Shown in pieces: positions 18,055 to 26,870 of a stretch of 64,000 nucleotides of DNA. Made by a program: the position numbers and the translations under genes. The notes below the pieces were generated by a model. It was given only the letters and a program-made list of their open reading frames with translations, was not told the DNA's origin and searched no databases. Where the stretch lies: assembly GCF_002042965.1 (NCBI RefSeq), contig NZ_MZNT01000002.1, positions 372,001 to 436,000 of the forward strand, written 5' to 3'. The first letter of the stretch is position 1. Each line of letters begins with the position of its first letter. This DNA comes from Paenibacillus sp. 32352 (GTDB lineage Bacteria > Bacillota > Bacilli > Paenibacillales > NBRC-103111).

Positions 18055-20367
18055 ATGTGGAGATTCAAAGGTCGGGAAGCGGGCAGTCATCAGGTGTTTA
18101 TTCGTTTATTGGTGCCCAATCTGCTGTTTTTACTGCTGCCGCTGTTAGTCGGAGGGATCATCTACTATAAAACACTTCATGAGATGGAGAAGGAAGTGAC
18201 GGCCGGGAATATGAATGTTCTGCAGCAAAGCAGGGACATCCTGGACCGCCGCTTGGCCGAGCTTTCCTCCATAGCAATCCAACTCGTTAACGATACGAGA
18301 ATTATGCAGTTTCAGCATATTCGCGAACCGTTCCAGGGCTCCAACATCAACCGCATTTGGGATACCCGCAAAGCCATCCAAAATTTCAGCCTCACCAATA
18401 ACTTTATTTTCCATTATTTTGTTATCTACAAGAACAGCGAGCTCGTATTTACGGAAAATTCCACATACGGGCTGTTTGATTTTTACAATACATTTCGTTA
18501 TGTAGGCTTGGATGCGGACAGCTGGAAAGACATGATTATCGGTTCTTACCAGCAGCGCAGTATGCTCCCGTCCCATCAAGTGATTGTTAACGGTAATATG
18601 TATACTCTGTTAACCTACATTCATTCCTTGGGTTATCCCGGTTATCCCCAAGGAGCCGTTGTGATTACGATAGACAATCGGGAGGTACAGAAGCTGATGG
18701 GCGGTCTGGATTTGTCCGGCGGCGGTTGGGCAAATATCATTGATCAGAACGGGAAAATGATCAGCACCTCAGCCTCTGACGCACCGGTGAGCTGGATTCA
18801 GCGCTCCAAGCTGGCGGGTAAGGAAGGAAGCATGCTGGAGCAGATAGACAACCAGCCCATGCGGATCACCTACACCACCTCATCGTACAACGGCTGGACG
18901 TACTTGGTTGCCCAACCGGATCATATTGTCTTGAAAAAGGTCCTTTATATCAAAAAAATCATTTTTACCATGACTCTTATCTTCCTTGCGTCAGGTCTGT
19001 TGATTGCCTATCTGATCGCCTACAGAAACAGCCGCCCGTTAAGAACGATCATGGAAACCATCATGGAACGAATGGAAGGCAGACCGGAGACCGGTCCTGA
19101 TGCCTACCGGTTCATACGGGAGTCCGTATCCAGGCTTATCGATAACAATCACGAGCTGACGGACAAGATGAAGAAGCATGCTCCCTACTTGCAAGCGGCT
19201 TTATTCGAGAGGCTGCTGAAAGGGGATTTTCTCTCGGCCAGGGATACATCGGTGCTGCTGCAGCATGTTGGCATTGAAGCGCAGGGAAGCCACTATTCTG
19301 TCGTCATAGTTCAGCTGCAAGGGTATGACGGCGGATTCGACGCCTCGTCTCTGGAGGAGCTTGACCTCAAAAGGGTAATGATCAAAGAAATGCTTCGCGG
19401 CGGGCTTAAGGTCAGTATGTACTGGCATGATCTCGCAGAGGATCAAATTGCGCTTCTGATTGCGTACGGGAGAGACATTCCTGACCCTGATTTAACGTAC
19501 CTGGCAGAGGCGCTTCCCGGAGTGGGTGAAATGATTCTTGCACAGCTGAATGTGCGGACAAGGTTTGCCATCGGGGGCATCTACAAAGAGCTGCTGCATA
19601 TTTCCCGATCCTTTGAGGAAGCGAAGCAGGCGCTTCAATTCATATCGTGGAGAAATCAAAACGGTGCTGCCCGTTACGATGAAATACCGCAGGAGCACAG
19701 CGGTTATTATTATCCTTCGGATCTCGAGATCCGGCTTAGCAACCTGGCTCTGGCAGGCGAATATGCCGCAGTGGAGTCCGTATTGACCGATCTGCATCGA
19801 ATCAACTTTGTAGAGAGACGTCTGTCGGTTCCCATGCTGCAATTATTCATGAACGAGATGATAGGCACTTTGATTAAGCTTTTGCCGCAGATGGGGCTGA
19901 ATGAAGGAATTCTGCAGGATAAGCTGAAATTGGTCACTACGGAATTGACATCTTACGAAGGCCTGGAAAAGCAATATCTATCGTATACAGCCGTTTACCG
20001 GCAACTTTGCAATTACGTCAATGATCATAAAAAGAGCCAGAACGGGCAGCTGCTGGACAGCATCATTGTCCTGCTGCAGGAGACCTTCACCGATCCGGAC
20101 ATCAGTCTGGATTCCGTTGCGGAGCGAATGGGAATCTCCAGAGGCTATTTATCCCAATTTTTTAAAGAGCAGACGGGCATCAACTTTTCCGATTATCTGG
20201 AGGGTCTTCGAATGAAGCTTGCAAGGGAGCTGCTGGCTGAGACCGACCTGCCCGTATTTGAAATTGCCGTTCGGGTGGGGTACAGCTCCTCTAACACGTT
20301 TTGCCGGGCGTTCAAACGAATCAATGGTGTCAGCACCACAGCATTTCGCAGCTCTAAGGTAATTTGA
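18055..20367 (+). CDS. membrane-anchored sensor AraC-type transcriptional regulator
   Basis: This 770-residue one-component regulator is typical of Paenibacillus sugar ABC loci. Transmembrane segment 1 is near residues 22-42, followed by an extracellular sensing region of about 250 residues, segment 2 near 300-325, a cytoplasmic linker and a C-terminal AraC pair of helix-turn-helix motifs (about 670-765; DISLDSVAERMGISRGYLSQFFKEQTG and LPVFEIAVRVGYSSSNTFCRAFKR). It probably senses an extracellular sugar or the loaded binding protein and activates the importer genes that follow. GGAGGAG lies before ATG 18055. A GAGTGC/GCACTC inverted repeat (17896-17913) upstream may be regulatory. Confidence 0.9.
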   Translation: MWRFKGREAGSHQVFIRLLVPNLLFLLLPLLVGGIIYYKTLHEMEKEVTAGNMNVLQQSRDILDRRLAELSSIAIQLVNDTRIMQFQHIREPFQGSNINRIWDTRKAIQNFSLTNNFIFHYFVIYKNSELVFTENSTYGLFDFYNTFRYVGLDADSWKDMIIGSYQQRSMLPSHQVIVNGNMYTLLTYIHSLGYPGYPQGAVVITIDNREVQKLMGGLDLSGGGWANIIDQNGKMISTSASDAPVSWIQRSKLAGKEGSMLEQIDNQPMRITYTTSSYNGWTYLVAQPDHIVLKKVLYIKKIIFTMTLIFLASGLLIAYLIAYRNSRPLRTIMETIMERMEGRPETGPDAYRFIRESVSRLIDNNHELTDKMKKHAPYLQAALFERLLKGDFLSARDTSVLLQHVGIEAQGSHYSVVIVQLQGYDGGFDASSLEELDLKRVMIKEMLRGGLKVSMYWHDLAEDQIALLIAYGRDIPDPDLTYLAEALPGVGEMILAQLNVRTRFAIGGIYKELLHISRSFEEAKQALQFISWRNQNGAARYDEIPQEHSGYYYPSDLEIRLSNLALAGEYAAVESVLTDLHRINFVERRLSVPMLQLFMNEMIGTLIKLLPQMGLNEGILQDKLKLVTTELTSYEGLEKQYLSYTAVYRQLCNYVNDHKKSQNGQLLDSIIVLLQETFTDPDISLDSVAERMGISRGYLSQFFKEQTGINFSDYLEGLRMKLARELLAETDLPVFEIAVRVGYSSSNTFCRAFKRINGVSTTAFRSSKVI

Positions 20368-20563
20368 ATGCGCTTTCTGAACCATTGCATATCATATGAA
20401 GCAATGCACATAAGCCGTTCTGAACGGCTGCACATAGAGCTGCACACAATCCTATTTACGTCTAAACCGCTGATGAGTAAGGTGGAGAAAGGACGACGGC
20501 AGCGTTTGAATCTGGACAGGATAATCCGCTATCCGTAGAAAAACAGAATGAGGGGGTGAGCCA

Positions 20564-21532
20564 TTGGAAGCGCTTAAAGAAACATCAGGTGTGCAAACCG
20601 GAGCCGGCGTGAGAGCGAGAGCACGAACGCCATTCACCAAAATACGAAAAGGGTGGAGGCTGTATGCATTAATAGCACTTCCATTGATTTACATTATTAT
20701 TTTTAAGTATGTTCCGATGTACGGCGCTCAAATTGCCTTCAAAAACTTTATTGTGACCAAAGGAATCTGGGACAGCGAGTGGGTGGGCTTCAAGCACTTC
20801 GACCGTTTTTTTCATTCCTATGAGTTTTGGAGATTAATGAGCAATACGATCCTGCTCAGTGTGTACAGCCTGGTGGCAGGCTTCCCGTTTCCGATCATCC
20901 TGGCGCTTAGCCTGAACTACGTGAAGAATCAGCTGTTCAAAAAATCCGTGCAAATGATAACCTATGCACCGCATTTTATTTCCGTCGTTGTAATGGTAGG
21001 AATCATTCTCGAGCTCCTGGAGCCGAGGAACGGCATCGTAAATAATGTGCTCAAGCTGATAGGGCTGAACCCGATCAATTTCATGGGTGTGCCGGAATAT
21101 TTTAAATCCATCTATGTGTGGTCGGGCATTTGGCAGAGTGTAGGCTTTGGCTGCATCATCTATTTGGCCGCGTTGGCAAGCATCGATCCGGCCCTGCACG
21201 AAGCGGCCGTCGTAGACGGAGCTAACAAGCTGCAGCGGATGTGGCATATCGACCTTCCGGGGATCATGCCAATAGCAATTATTATGCTGATCATGAATAC
21301 GGGGCATATGCTGGACGTCGGCTTTGAGAAAGTGCTATTGATGCAGAACCCGCTGAACATTCGCACCTCCGAGGTGATCGATACCTATGTATACAAAGTC
21401 GGTCTGACCTCGCAAGCGTTGAACTACTCTTATCCTACGGCTATCGGTTTGTTCAAATCGGTCATCAATCTGATTTTACTTATCATGGTTAATAAAATTG
21501 CCCAAAAAACAAAACAGGCCAGCTTATGGTAA
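20564..21532 (+). CDS. sugar ABC transporter permease (LplB-like)
   Basis: This 322-residue MalF-type inner-membrane subunit has six transmembrane helices. The ABC-interacting EAA loop reads EAAVVDGANKLQRMWHIDLPGIMP near residue 215. YGAQIAFKNF following FKYVPMYG is typical of the LplB group. The start is TTG 20564, supported by an AGGGGGTGA site four bases upstream. It is followed 19 bases later by the second permease. No ATPase gene is present nearby, so a shared MsmX-type ATPase elsewhere is probably used. Confidence 0.93.
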   Translation: MEALKETSGVQTGAGVRARARTPFTKIRKGWRLYALIALPLIYIIIFKYVPMYGAQIAFKNFIVTKGIWDSEWVGFKHFDRFFHSYEFWRLMSNTILLSVYSLVAGFPFPIILALSLNYVKNQLFKKSVQMITYAPHFISVVVMVGIILELLEPRNGIVNNVLKLIGLNPINFMGVPEYFKSIYVWSGIWQSVGFGCIIYLAALASIDPALHEAAVVDGANKLQRMWHIDLPGIMPIAIIMLIMNTGHMLDVGFEKVLLMQNPLNIRTSEVIDTYVYKVGLTSQALNYSYPTAIGLFKSVINLILLIMVNKIAQKTKQASLW

Positions 21533-21551
21533 GCGGAGGGAGGAGCAGGCG

Positions 21552-22448
21552 TTGGAACCTACGGCGATCAGGGAAACGAAGAGCGATCAGGTGTTCACCG
21601 TGGTCAATTATACGATTTTGTCACTATTCTTGATTACGATATTGTATCCTTTGATTTATGTTGTAAGCGCTTCAATCAGCAGCTCGGAAGCCGTCATATC
21701 GGGCAAGGTCTGGCTGTGGCCGGTTCATCCTTCTCTGGAGGGCTACAGTGCGGTATTCAAGCACAAGCTGATCTGGAGCGGGTTTATGAATTCCATCTAT
21801 TATACGGTGGCGGGAACGCTGATTAATGTCGTTATGACGATCTTGGCTGCGTATCCTTTGTCGCGAAAAGACTTTTACGGCAAAAATGTGTTCATGTTCC
21901 TGTTCGTCTTCACCATGATGTTCTCCGGCGGCTTGATCCCAACCTATATGCTGGTCAAGGACCTGGGCTTGCTGAATACGACATGGTCGATGCTACTGCC
22001 CGGAGCGCTGGGAGTATGGAATATGATTATCACCAGAACGTATTTTCAAACGACGATTCCTGACGAGCTGCTTGAGGCTTCGCAGTTAGACGGCTGTACG
22101 GACTTTCAATTTGTATGGAAAATTGTGCTGCCGCTGTCCGGCCCCATTATTGCGGTTATTGCTTTGTTCTATGCGGTGGGCCACTGGAATTCGTATTTTA
22201 ATGCCTTGATTTATTTGAAAAAGCAGAGCTTATATCCGCTGCAGCTCGTGCTCAGAGATATCCTTGTGCAAAATGACGTGGATATGAACATGCTGATGGA
22301 CGTTGCGGAGCAGGCCAAGCGGGAGGGCTTGAGAGAGCTGCTGAAATATTCGTTGATCGTTGTTGCAACAGTGCCTCTGCTGGTTGTTTATCCGTTTGTC
22401 CAAAAATATTTCGTTAAAGGGATTATGATCGGATCGTTGAAGGGGTAG
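21552..22448 (+). CDS. carbohydrate ABC transporter permease (YtcP/LplC-like)
   Basis: This 298-residue MalG-type subunit has six transmembrane helices. Its EAA loop reads LEASQLDGCTDFQFVWKIVLPLSGP near residue 190. The start is set by GGAGGGAGGAG, six bases before TTG 21552; the frame is open further upstream but overlaps the previous gene and lacks a site. The C-terminal KGIMIGSLKG is the usual end of this family. It forms the channel together with the LplB-like permease. Confidence 0.93.
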   Translation: MEPTAIRETKSDQVFTVVNYTILSLFLITILYPLIYVVSASISSSEAVISGKVWLWPVHPSLEGYSAVFKHKLIWSGFMNSIYYTVAGTLINVVMTILAAYPLSRKDFYGKNVFMFLFVFTMMFSGGLIPTYMLVKDLGLLNTTWSMLLPGALGVWNMIITRTYFQTTIPDELLEASQLDGCTDFQFVWKIVLPLSGPIIAVIALFYAVGHWNSYFNALIYLKKQSLYPLQLVLRDILVQNDVDMNMLMDVAEQAKREGLRELLKYSLIVVATVPLLVVYPFVQKYFVKGIMIGSLKG

Positions 22449-22468
22449 CCAGAGGATACATTCAGCTA

Positions 22469-22543
22469 ATGCTTACGAAGTCAGTTTCGCTCCGCGAAAC
22501 TCAAAGTTGATGCTTACGAAGTTAGTTTCGCTCCGCGAAACTC
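22469..22543 (+). repeat. tandem 34-bp hairpin repeat between permease and binding-protein genes
   Basis: Two copies (22469-22502 and 22510-22543, period 41) share ATGCTTACGAAGT followed by the stem AGTTTCGC-tcc-GCGAAACT; they differ at one position. There is no T tract, so these are not standard terminators. They lie just before the ribosome site of the binding-protein gene. Confidence 0.9.
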
Positions 22544-22558
22544 TTAGGAGGGGTTCAA

Positions 22559-24238
22559 ATGAGAAAAATAACGCTCATCTCGCTCTCGCTGCTGCTAAGT
22601 ATGGGAATCGTATTAAGCGCTTGCTCCGGGAAGGAGGAAGCTCCGCCTTCCGATCCTTCGAAATCGTCGCAGGTCGCGGTGAATCCGCCGGGGCAATTTC
22701 CTATCACCAACGAAAAGACGACCATCAAGGTACTGGTCAAGGGGAGCTCGTCTGTTGAGGACTTTGCAACCAATGAGTTCACAAAATGGCTAGAGCAAAA
22801 AACGAACATCCATATTGATTGGGAGGTAGCCCCGGAAAAATCGGCGACGGAAAAGCTGAATCTGGTTCTCTCCAGCGGTGATTATCCTGACGTAATTATG
22901 GGCTTCGGCGTATCGCCGACACAAATGATGATCTATGGGAGCCAAGGCGTGTTTCTTCCGCTGAATGATCTGATTGACAAGTACGGCGTCGAGATGAAAA
23001 AGATGTTTCAGGAAAATGCGTTTTACAAGGATCTGATCACGGCTCCAGACGGCAAAATCTATGCGCTGCCGCAGGTAAATGAATGCTATCACTGCATGTA
23101 TCAGCAACGAATGTGGATTCATAAGCCATGGCTCGATAAGCTGGGCTTGCAGATGCCGACCACGACCGATGAGTTCTACGAAGTGCTGAAAGCCTTCAAG
23201 ACCAAAGATCCTAACGGCAACGGCAAGGCCGATGAAATCCCGCTGTCAGGCTCTATCCAGGCTTCCAGCAGCAATCTGTTCTCCACGCAGATGCTCGACT
23301 CCTTCCTTATGAACGCCTTCATCTATGACCATGGCGATAAAAAGCTGTATCTGGATAACGGGAAGGTGTCGGTGCCATACAATAAGCCGGAGTGGAAGGA
23401 AGGCTTGAAATACATCCATAAGCTGTATGCCGAAGGATTAATCGATCCGCAAGCATTGACTCAAGATAACAACCAATTGAAAAAATTGGGTGAAAATCCG
23501 GACACCGTCATTCTGGGAGCTTCCTCCGGCCATAATATGGGCTCTCTGACCACTTTGGGAGGCAGCAGCGGAAGATGGCTGACCTATGTAGCGGTCCCTC
23601 CGTTGAAGGGACCTAGCGGCTTCCAGACCGCAGCTTACCATCCTTATGTCGTAGGAAACGGGCAGTACGTCATAACCAAAAACGCCAAAAATCCAGAAGC
23701 GGCCTTCCGCTTGGCGGATTTCCTGTACAATACACCCGATACGACGCTCAGATGGTATGCAGGCCGTGAAGGCGTAGAATGGCGCTACGCGGAAAAAGGG
23801 GAGATCGGCATTAACGGCAAGCCGGCTATCTGGAAGCAGCTGACCCCATGGGGCGGCGTACAAAACGTTAACTGGTCGCAGACCGGACCGAACTATCGCT
23901 CCAATGATTTCCGGCTGGGTGAGGTGGCGAACCCGGAGCAGCCGCTTGAGGTCATCCTGTATAATGAAACCAAGACCAAGATGGAGCCGAAGCAAATGCC
24001 GATTGAGAAAGTGATGCCTCCAGTCTTTTTTACCGCGGATCAGGCTTCAGAATTGGCGGATCTGGAGAAGACGATTCTGGATCATGTGAAGGAAATGATG
24101 GCGCGCTTCATAACCGGCGATTCGGACATTGACAAAAACTGGGATGCCTACGTGAAGAACCTGGATAATATGAATCTGAAAAGATATCTGGAAATTTATC
24201 AGACGGCCTATGACGCTAATTTCAAGAAGAAAAAATAA
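22559..24238 (+). CDS. extracellular sugar-binding lipoprotein (LipO/LplA-like)
   Basis: This 559-residue lipoprotein captures a carbohydrate for the two upstream permeases. Its signal peptide ends in the lipobox LSAC near residue 21, followed by a Ser/Pro linker. Length and the C-terminal block with LEKTILDHVKEMMARFITG fit the long (about 500-560 residue) LplA family rather than short MalE-type proteins. A calcium-like loop, DPNGNGKADEIP, lies near residue 220. AGGAGGGG precedes ATG 22559, just after the tandem hairpins, which may raise its expression over the permeases. Confidence 0.93.
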   Translation: MRKITLISLSLLLSMGIVLSACSGKEEAPPSDPSKSSQVAVNPPGQFPITNEKTTIKVLVKGSSSVEDFATNEFTKWLEQKTNIHIDWEVAPEKSATEKLNLVLSSGDYPDVIMGFGVSPTQMMIYGSQGVFLPLNDLIDKYGVEMKKMFQENAFYKDLITAPDGKIYALPQVNECYHCMYQQRMWIHKPWLDKLGLQMPTTTDEFYEVLKAFKTKDPNGNGKADEIPLSGSIQASSSNLFSTQMLDSFLMNAFIYDHGDKKLYLDNGKVSVPYNKPEWKEGLKYIHKLYAEGLIDPQALTQDNNQLKKLGENPDTVILGASSGHNMGSLTTLGGSSGRWLTYVAVPPLKGPSGFQTAAYHPYVVGNGQYVITKNAKNPEAAFRLADFLYNTPDTTLRWYAGREGVEWRYAEKGEIGINGKPAIWKQLTPWGGVQNVNWSQTGPNYRSNDFRLGEVANPEQPLEVILYNETKTKMEPKQMPIEKVMPPVFFTADQASELADLEKTILDHVKEMMARFITGDSDIDKNWDAYVKNLDNMNLKRYLEIYQTAYDANFKKKK

Positions 24239-24246
24239 GTAACGAG

Positions 24247-24293
24247 AATCGCCCTTAAACCCGCTGAATACAGGGAGTTAAGGGCGATTTTGC
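24247..24293 (+). terminator. rho-independent terminator of the Lpl-type operon
   Basis: AATCGCCCTTAA (24247-24258) pairs perfectly with TTAAGGGCGATT (24278-24289), followed by TTGCTT. Confidence 0.85.
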
Positions 24294-24495
24294 TTGCCAA
24301 ATATTGCGAACAAAAGTTCCAATTGATTCCGTTCCAACAGCGTAATAAGATAAATGAGCCTGAAATTCGGAGTCTGTAAAATGTGAAAAAAAAGATGTAA
24401 TCCTTTCGTAACGATTTCCATTTCGCGACTGTGTATAGTAAAGGTACAGCTGAGATGAATGACGCCCCATGTGCGATCGAAAGGAAAGAAATAAG

Positions 24496-24552
24496 ATGAG
24501 CCAAAACCAACAAGGAATGCCCTATCACAAAGGGGGCATTCGTCATGCCTAA
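24496..24552 (+). CDS. 18-codon leader ORF overlapping the acetyltransferase start
   Basis: ATG 24496 follows an AAAGGA site by ten bases and encodes MSQNQQGMPYHKGGIRHA, ending at TAA 24550-24552. This is eight bases inside the acetyltransferase gene, whose ATG is at 24545. The ORF runs through a hairpin that covers the downstream ribosome site, so its translation could open that site. No homologue is known to me; the case rests on ribosome site, overlap and hairpin. Confidence 0.5.
   Translation: MSQNQQGMPYHKGGIRHA
24515..24541 (+). promoter_or_regulatory. hairpin over the acetyltransferase ribosome binding site
   Basis: GAATGCCC (24515-24522) pairs with GGGCATTC (24534-24541). The 3' arm includes part of the AAAGGGGG ribosome site and ends three bases before ATG 24545. 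Confidence 0.6.
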
Positions 24553-26596
24553 ACCGGTTGTCGGTCAAGGGAGATATATGGCAGGACTCGACGGTCTGCG
24601 TGCCATAGCGGTGCTTGCCGTCATTGCTTATCATTTGAATATGAAATGGGCTCCGGGCGGACTGCTCGGAGTCGGAATTTTTTTCGTTCTGTCCGGTTAT
24701 CTAATAACGGATCAGCTCATCGCGCAGTGGAAGAGTAAGGGAACTTTCGATCTGAAGGACTTTTGGATGCGCAGGGCTCGAAGGCTTCTTCCCGCGCTGC
24801 TGCTCATGCTTGTGGCTGTTGTGGTCTGGCTCGCCGTCTTTGATAAGTCCAGGCTTCTCGCGCTGCGGGAAGAGGTTGCTGCTGGACTGTTGTATGTTAG
24901 CAACTGGTGGCTCATCTATCATAAAGTGTCTTACTTTGAAAGCTTCGGCCCGCCTTCCCCTTTAGGGCATTTATGGTCGTTAGCCGTTGAGGAGCAGTTT
25001 TACTTGTTATGGCCGATCGTGCTCCTGTTTGCCCTGCGATGCATGCCCCGAAGAGGACCAATCGTAGGGGTTACCTTGCTTGGGGCCTTGGTATCTGTGA
25101 TCGCCATGGCGATTCTTTATGTGCCCGGGACCGATCCGAGCAGGGTCTATTATGGCACCGATACGCGAGTCTTCGCCCTGCTCATCGGGGCGGCGCTGGC
25201 GATGGTATGGCAGAGCCGGCGGCTGACGCCCCGTGTGACGCTGCGGGCACAATTCGTACTCGATGCCATGGGATTCACGGCATTAATCATTTTATTGTAC
25301 ATGATTTGGCAGACGAATGAGTACGACGAGTTCCTGTACAATGGCGGTCTAGCGCTGCTGTCTGTAGCAGCGGCAGTGGTGGTGGCGGTTCTTGCCCACC
25401 CGGTCAGTTGGCTGGGCAAGGTGTTAGGATGCAAGCCTCTGCGCTGGCTTGGTGTCCGATCTTACGGTATCTATTTATGGCATTATCCGATTATTGTCAT
25501 GAGCAGTCCTGCTAATAGCAATGAGCCGGATTTCACTCGAGCAGCAATACAAGTGGTCGTAACGATATTGTTGGCCGCTTTGTCATGGCGTTACGTCGAG
25601 GAGCCGATTCGCCGCGGTTCCTGGAACCGTCTGAAGGCACAGGAGGGCATCCGAAGACGCGCGCGCCAACGGCTTTCTCTGGTCCGCTGGACTCCGGTCG
25701 CATGCGCGGTTCTTCTTGTCGGCTTCCTGTTCATCGGGCTGCTGCAGCGTGAGACGGATGCTACGCCGGGAATCAGCAGCGGCGGGACGCAGGAGCCGAT
25801 TATATCTTCTGAAACGGCGGTCAGTGCCGTATACGGCTCCAACAACCTGGCGTCCAACGTTTCAACGGCTCAGCCGATATCGAAGGATGCCGGATCGGTC
25901 CCAGTGACAGCCATCCCCCCAGCTGATCATACAGACACCAGGATGGATGGGGCATCTTCCCAAAGCGATCAGCCTCTGCCGCAAGAAGCGGGAACAACCG
26001 ACGATCCTGAGAAAGCAAGCCGGCATCCGGAGGATACCGCAAAGCGGGACACGGGCGGTGACGCAGACCATTCGAATCCGCTATCTAAGCCATCTGAAGG
26101 TGCAACGCTTCCTCAACAGACACCGGGCAAAGGCATTACGGCCATCGGTGATTCAGTTATGCTGGATATAGCGCCCTATTTGGAGAAGCTTCTCCCGGGT
26201 ATTGTCGTTGACGGCAAGGTGGGGCGGCAATTCCTTGAAGCGGCGGACGTTATCGACCAGCATAAAGAATCGGGTACACTCGGAAGCCGGGTTATTATTG
26301 AGCTGGGCACGAACGGTCCATTTAATAAAAAGCAGCTGGAGTCACTGCTGGATTCGCTGGATAGCGCTAAGCAAATCATCCTTGTGAACACGAGAGTCCC
26401 GCGCAAATGGGAGGATGAGGTTAACTCCGTCATTGCCGAGGTCGCTGAAACCCATCCGAAGGTAACCCTGGTTGACTGGTATGCAGCGAGCGAAGGCAAG
26501 AGCAGCTTCTTTGCTCCAGACGGCGTTCATCTGGAAGCGGAGGGCTCGGAATTTTATGCTTCTCTTGTAGCCGGTGCGCTGCAAAAACACTCTTGA
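24545..26596 (+). CDS. OatA-like O-acetyltransferase (acyltransferase-3 plus SGNH domain)
   Basis: This 683-residue membrane enzyme probably O-acetylates peptidoglycan or another wall polymer, moving acetyl groups across the membrane. Residues 10-385 form an acyltransferase-3 domain with about ten helices (LDGLRAIAVLAVIAYHL at the start; SLAVEEQFYLLWP near 140). A low-complexity extracellular linker spans about 410-525. The C-terminal SGNH domain shows GDSVML near 537, KVGRQF, LGTNGPF near 583 and PDGVHL near 658, so the serine and the D/H pair are intact. The order matches OatA and B. subtilis YrhL. A leader ORF and a hairpin precede the start. Confidence 0.92.
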   Translation: MPKPVVGQGRYMAGLDGLRAIAVLAVIAYHLNMKWAPGGLLGVGIFFVLSGYLITDQLIAQWKSKGTFDLKDFWMRRARRLLPALLLMLVAVVVWLAVFDKSRLLALREEVAAGLLYVSNWWLIYHKVSYFESFGPPSPLGHLWSLAVEEQFYLLWPIVLLFALRCMPRRGPIVGVTLLGALVSVIAMAILYVPGTDPSRVYYGTDTRVFALLIGAALAMVWQSRRLTPRVTLRAQFVLDAMGFTALIILLYMIWQTNEYDEFLYNGGLALLSVAAAVVVAVLAHPVSWLGKVLGCKPLRWLGVRSYGIYLWHYPIIVMSSPANSNEPDFTRAAIQVVVTILLAALSWRYVEEPIRRGSWNRLKAQEGIRRRARQRLSLVRWTPVACAVLLVGFLFIGLLQRETDATPGISSGGTQEPIISSETAVSAVYGSNNLASNVSTAQPISKDAGSVPVTAIPPADHTDTRMDGASSQSDQPLPQEAGTTDDPEKASRHPEDTAKRDTGGDADHSNPLSKPSEGATLPQQTPGKGITAIGDSVMLDIAPYLEKLLPGIVVDGKVGRQFLEAADVIDQHKESGTLGSRVIIELGTNGPFNKKQLESLLDSLDSAKQIILVNTRVPRKWEDEVNSVIAEVAETHPKVTLVDWYAASEGKSSFFAPDGVHLEAEGSEFYASLVAGALQKHS

Positions 26597-26604
26597 ATGT
26601 ACAT

Positions 26605-26646
26605 AAGCCTGCAGCCTTCTTAATGAGGGGACGCAGGCTTTTTTGA
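26605..26646 (+). terminator. rho-independent terminator of the acetyltransferase gene
   Basis: AAGCCTGC (26605-26612) pairs with GCAGGCTT (26633-26640), followed by T residues. Confidence 0.8.
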
Positions 26647-26870
26647 TACAAAAATTTCATCTAACCTTCTGTAAGCCATACCCTCTCGATTTCTTTGATT
26701 CCGTTCCCGGTTTTCTTTTACAGAGACCCAGGCTAATGTCGAGCTCGCCTGCGAATGAATATGAATATGATGCAACTAAAGAAAAAATCAATTTTAGCTA
26801 GGCGTTTCTTTGTCTTGGCTCAGAATAAAATGGATTTGCCGAAATCGGATTGCGAAAGAGGAGGGTGTTG

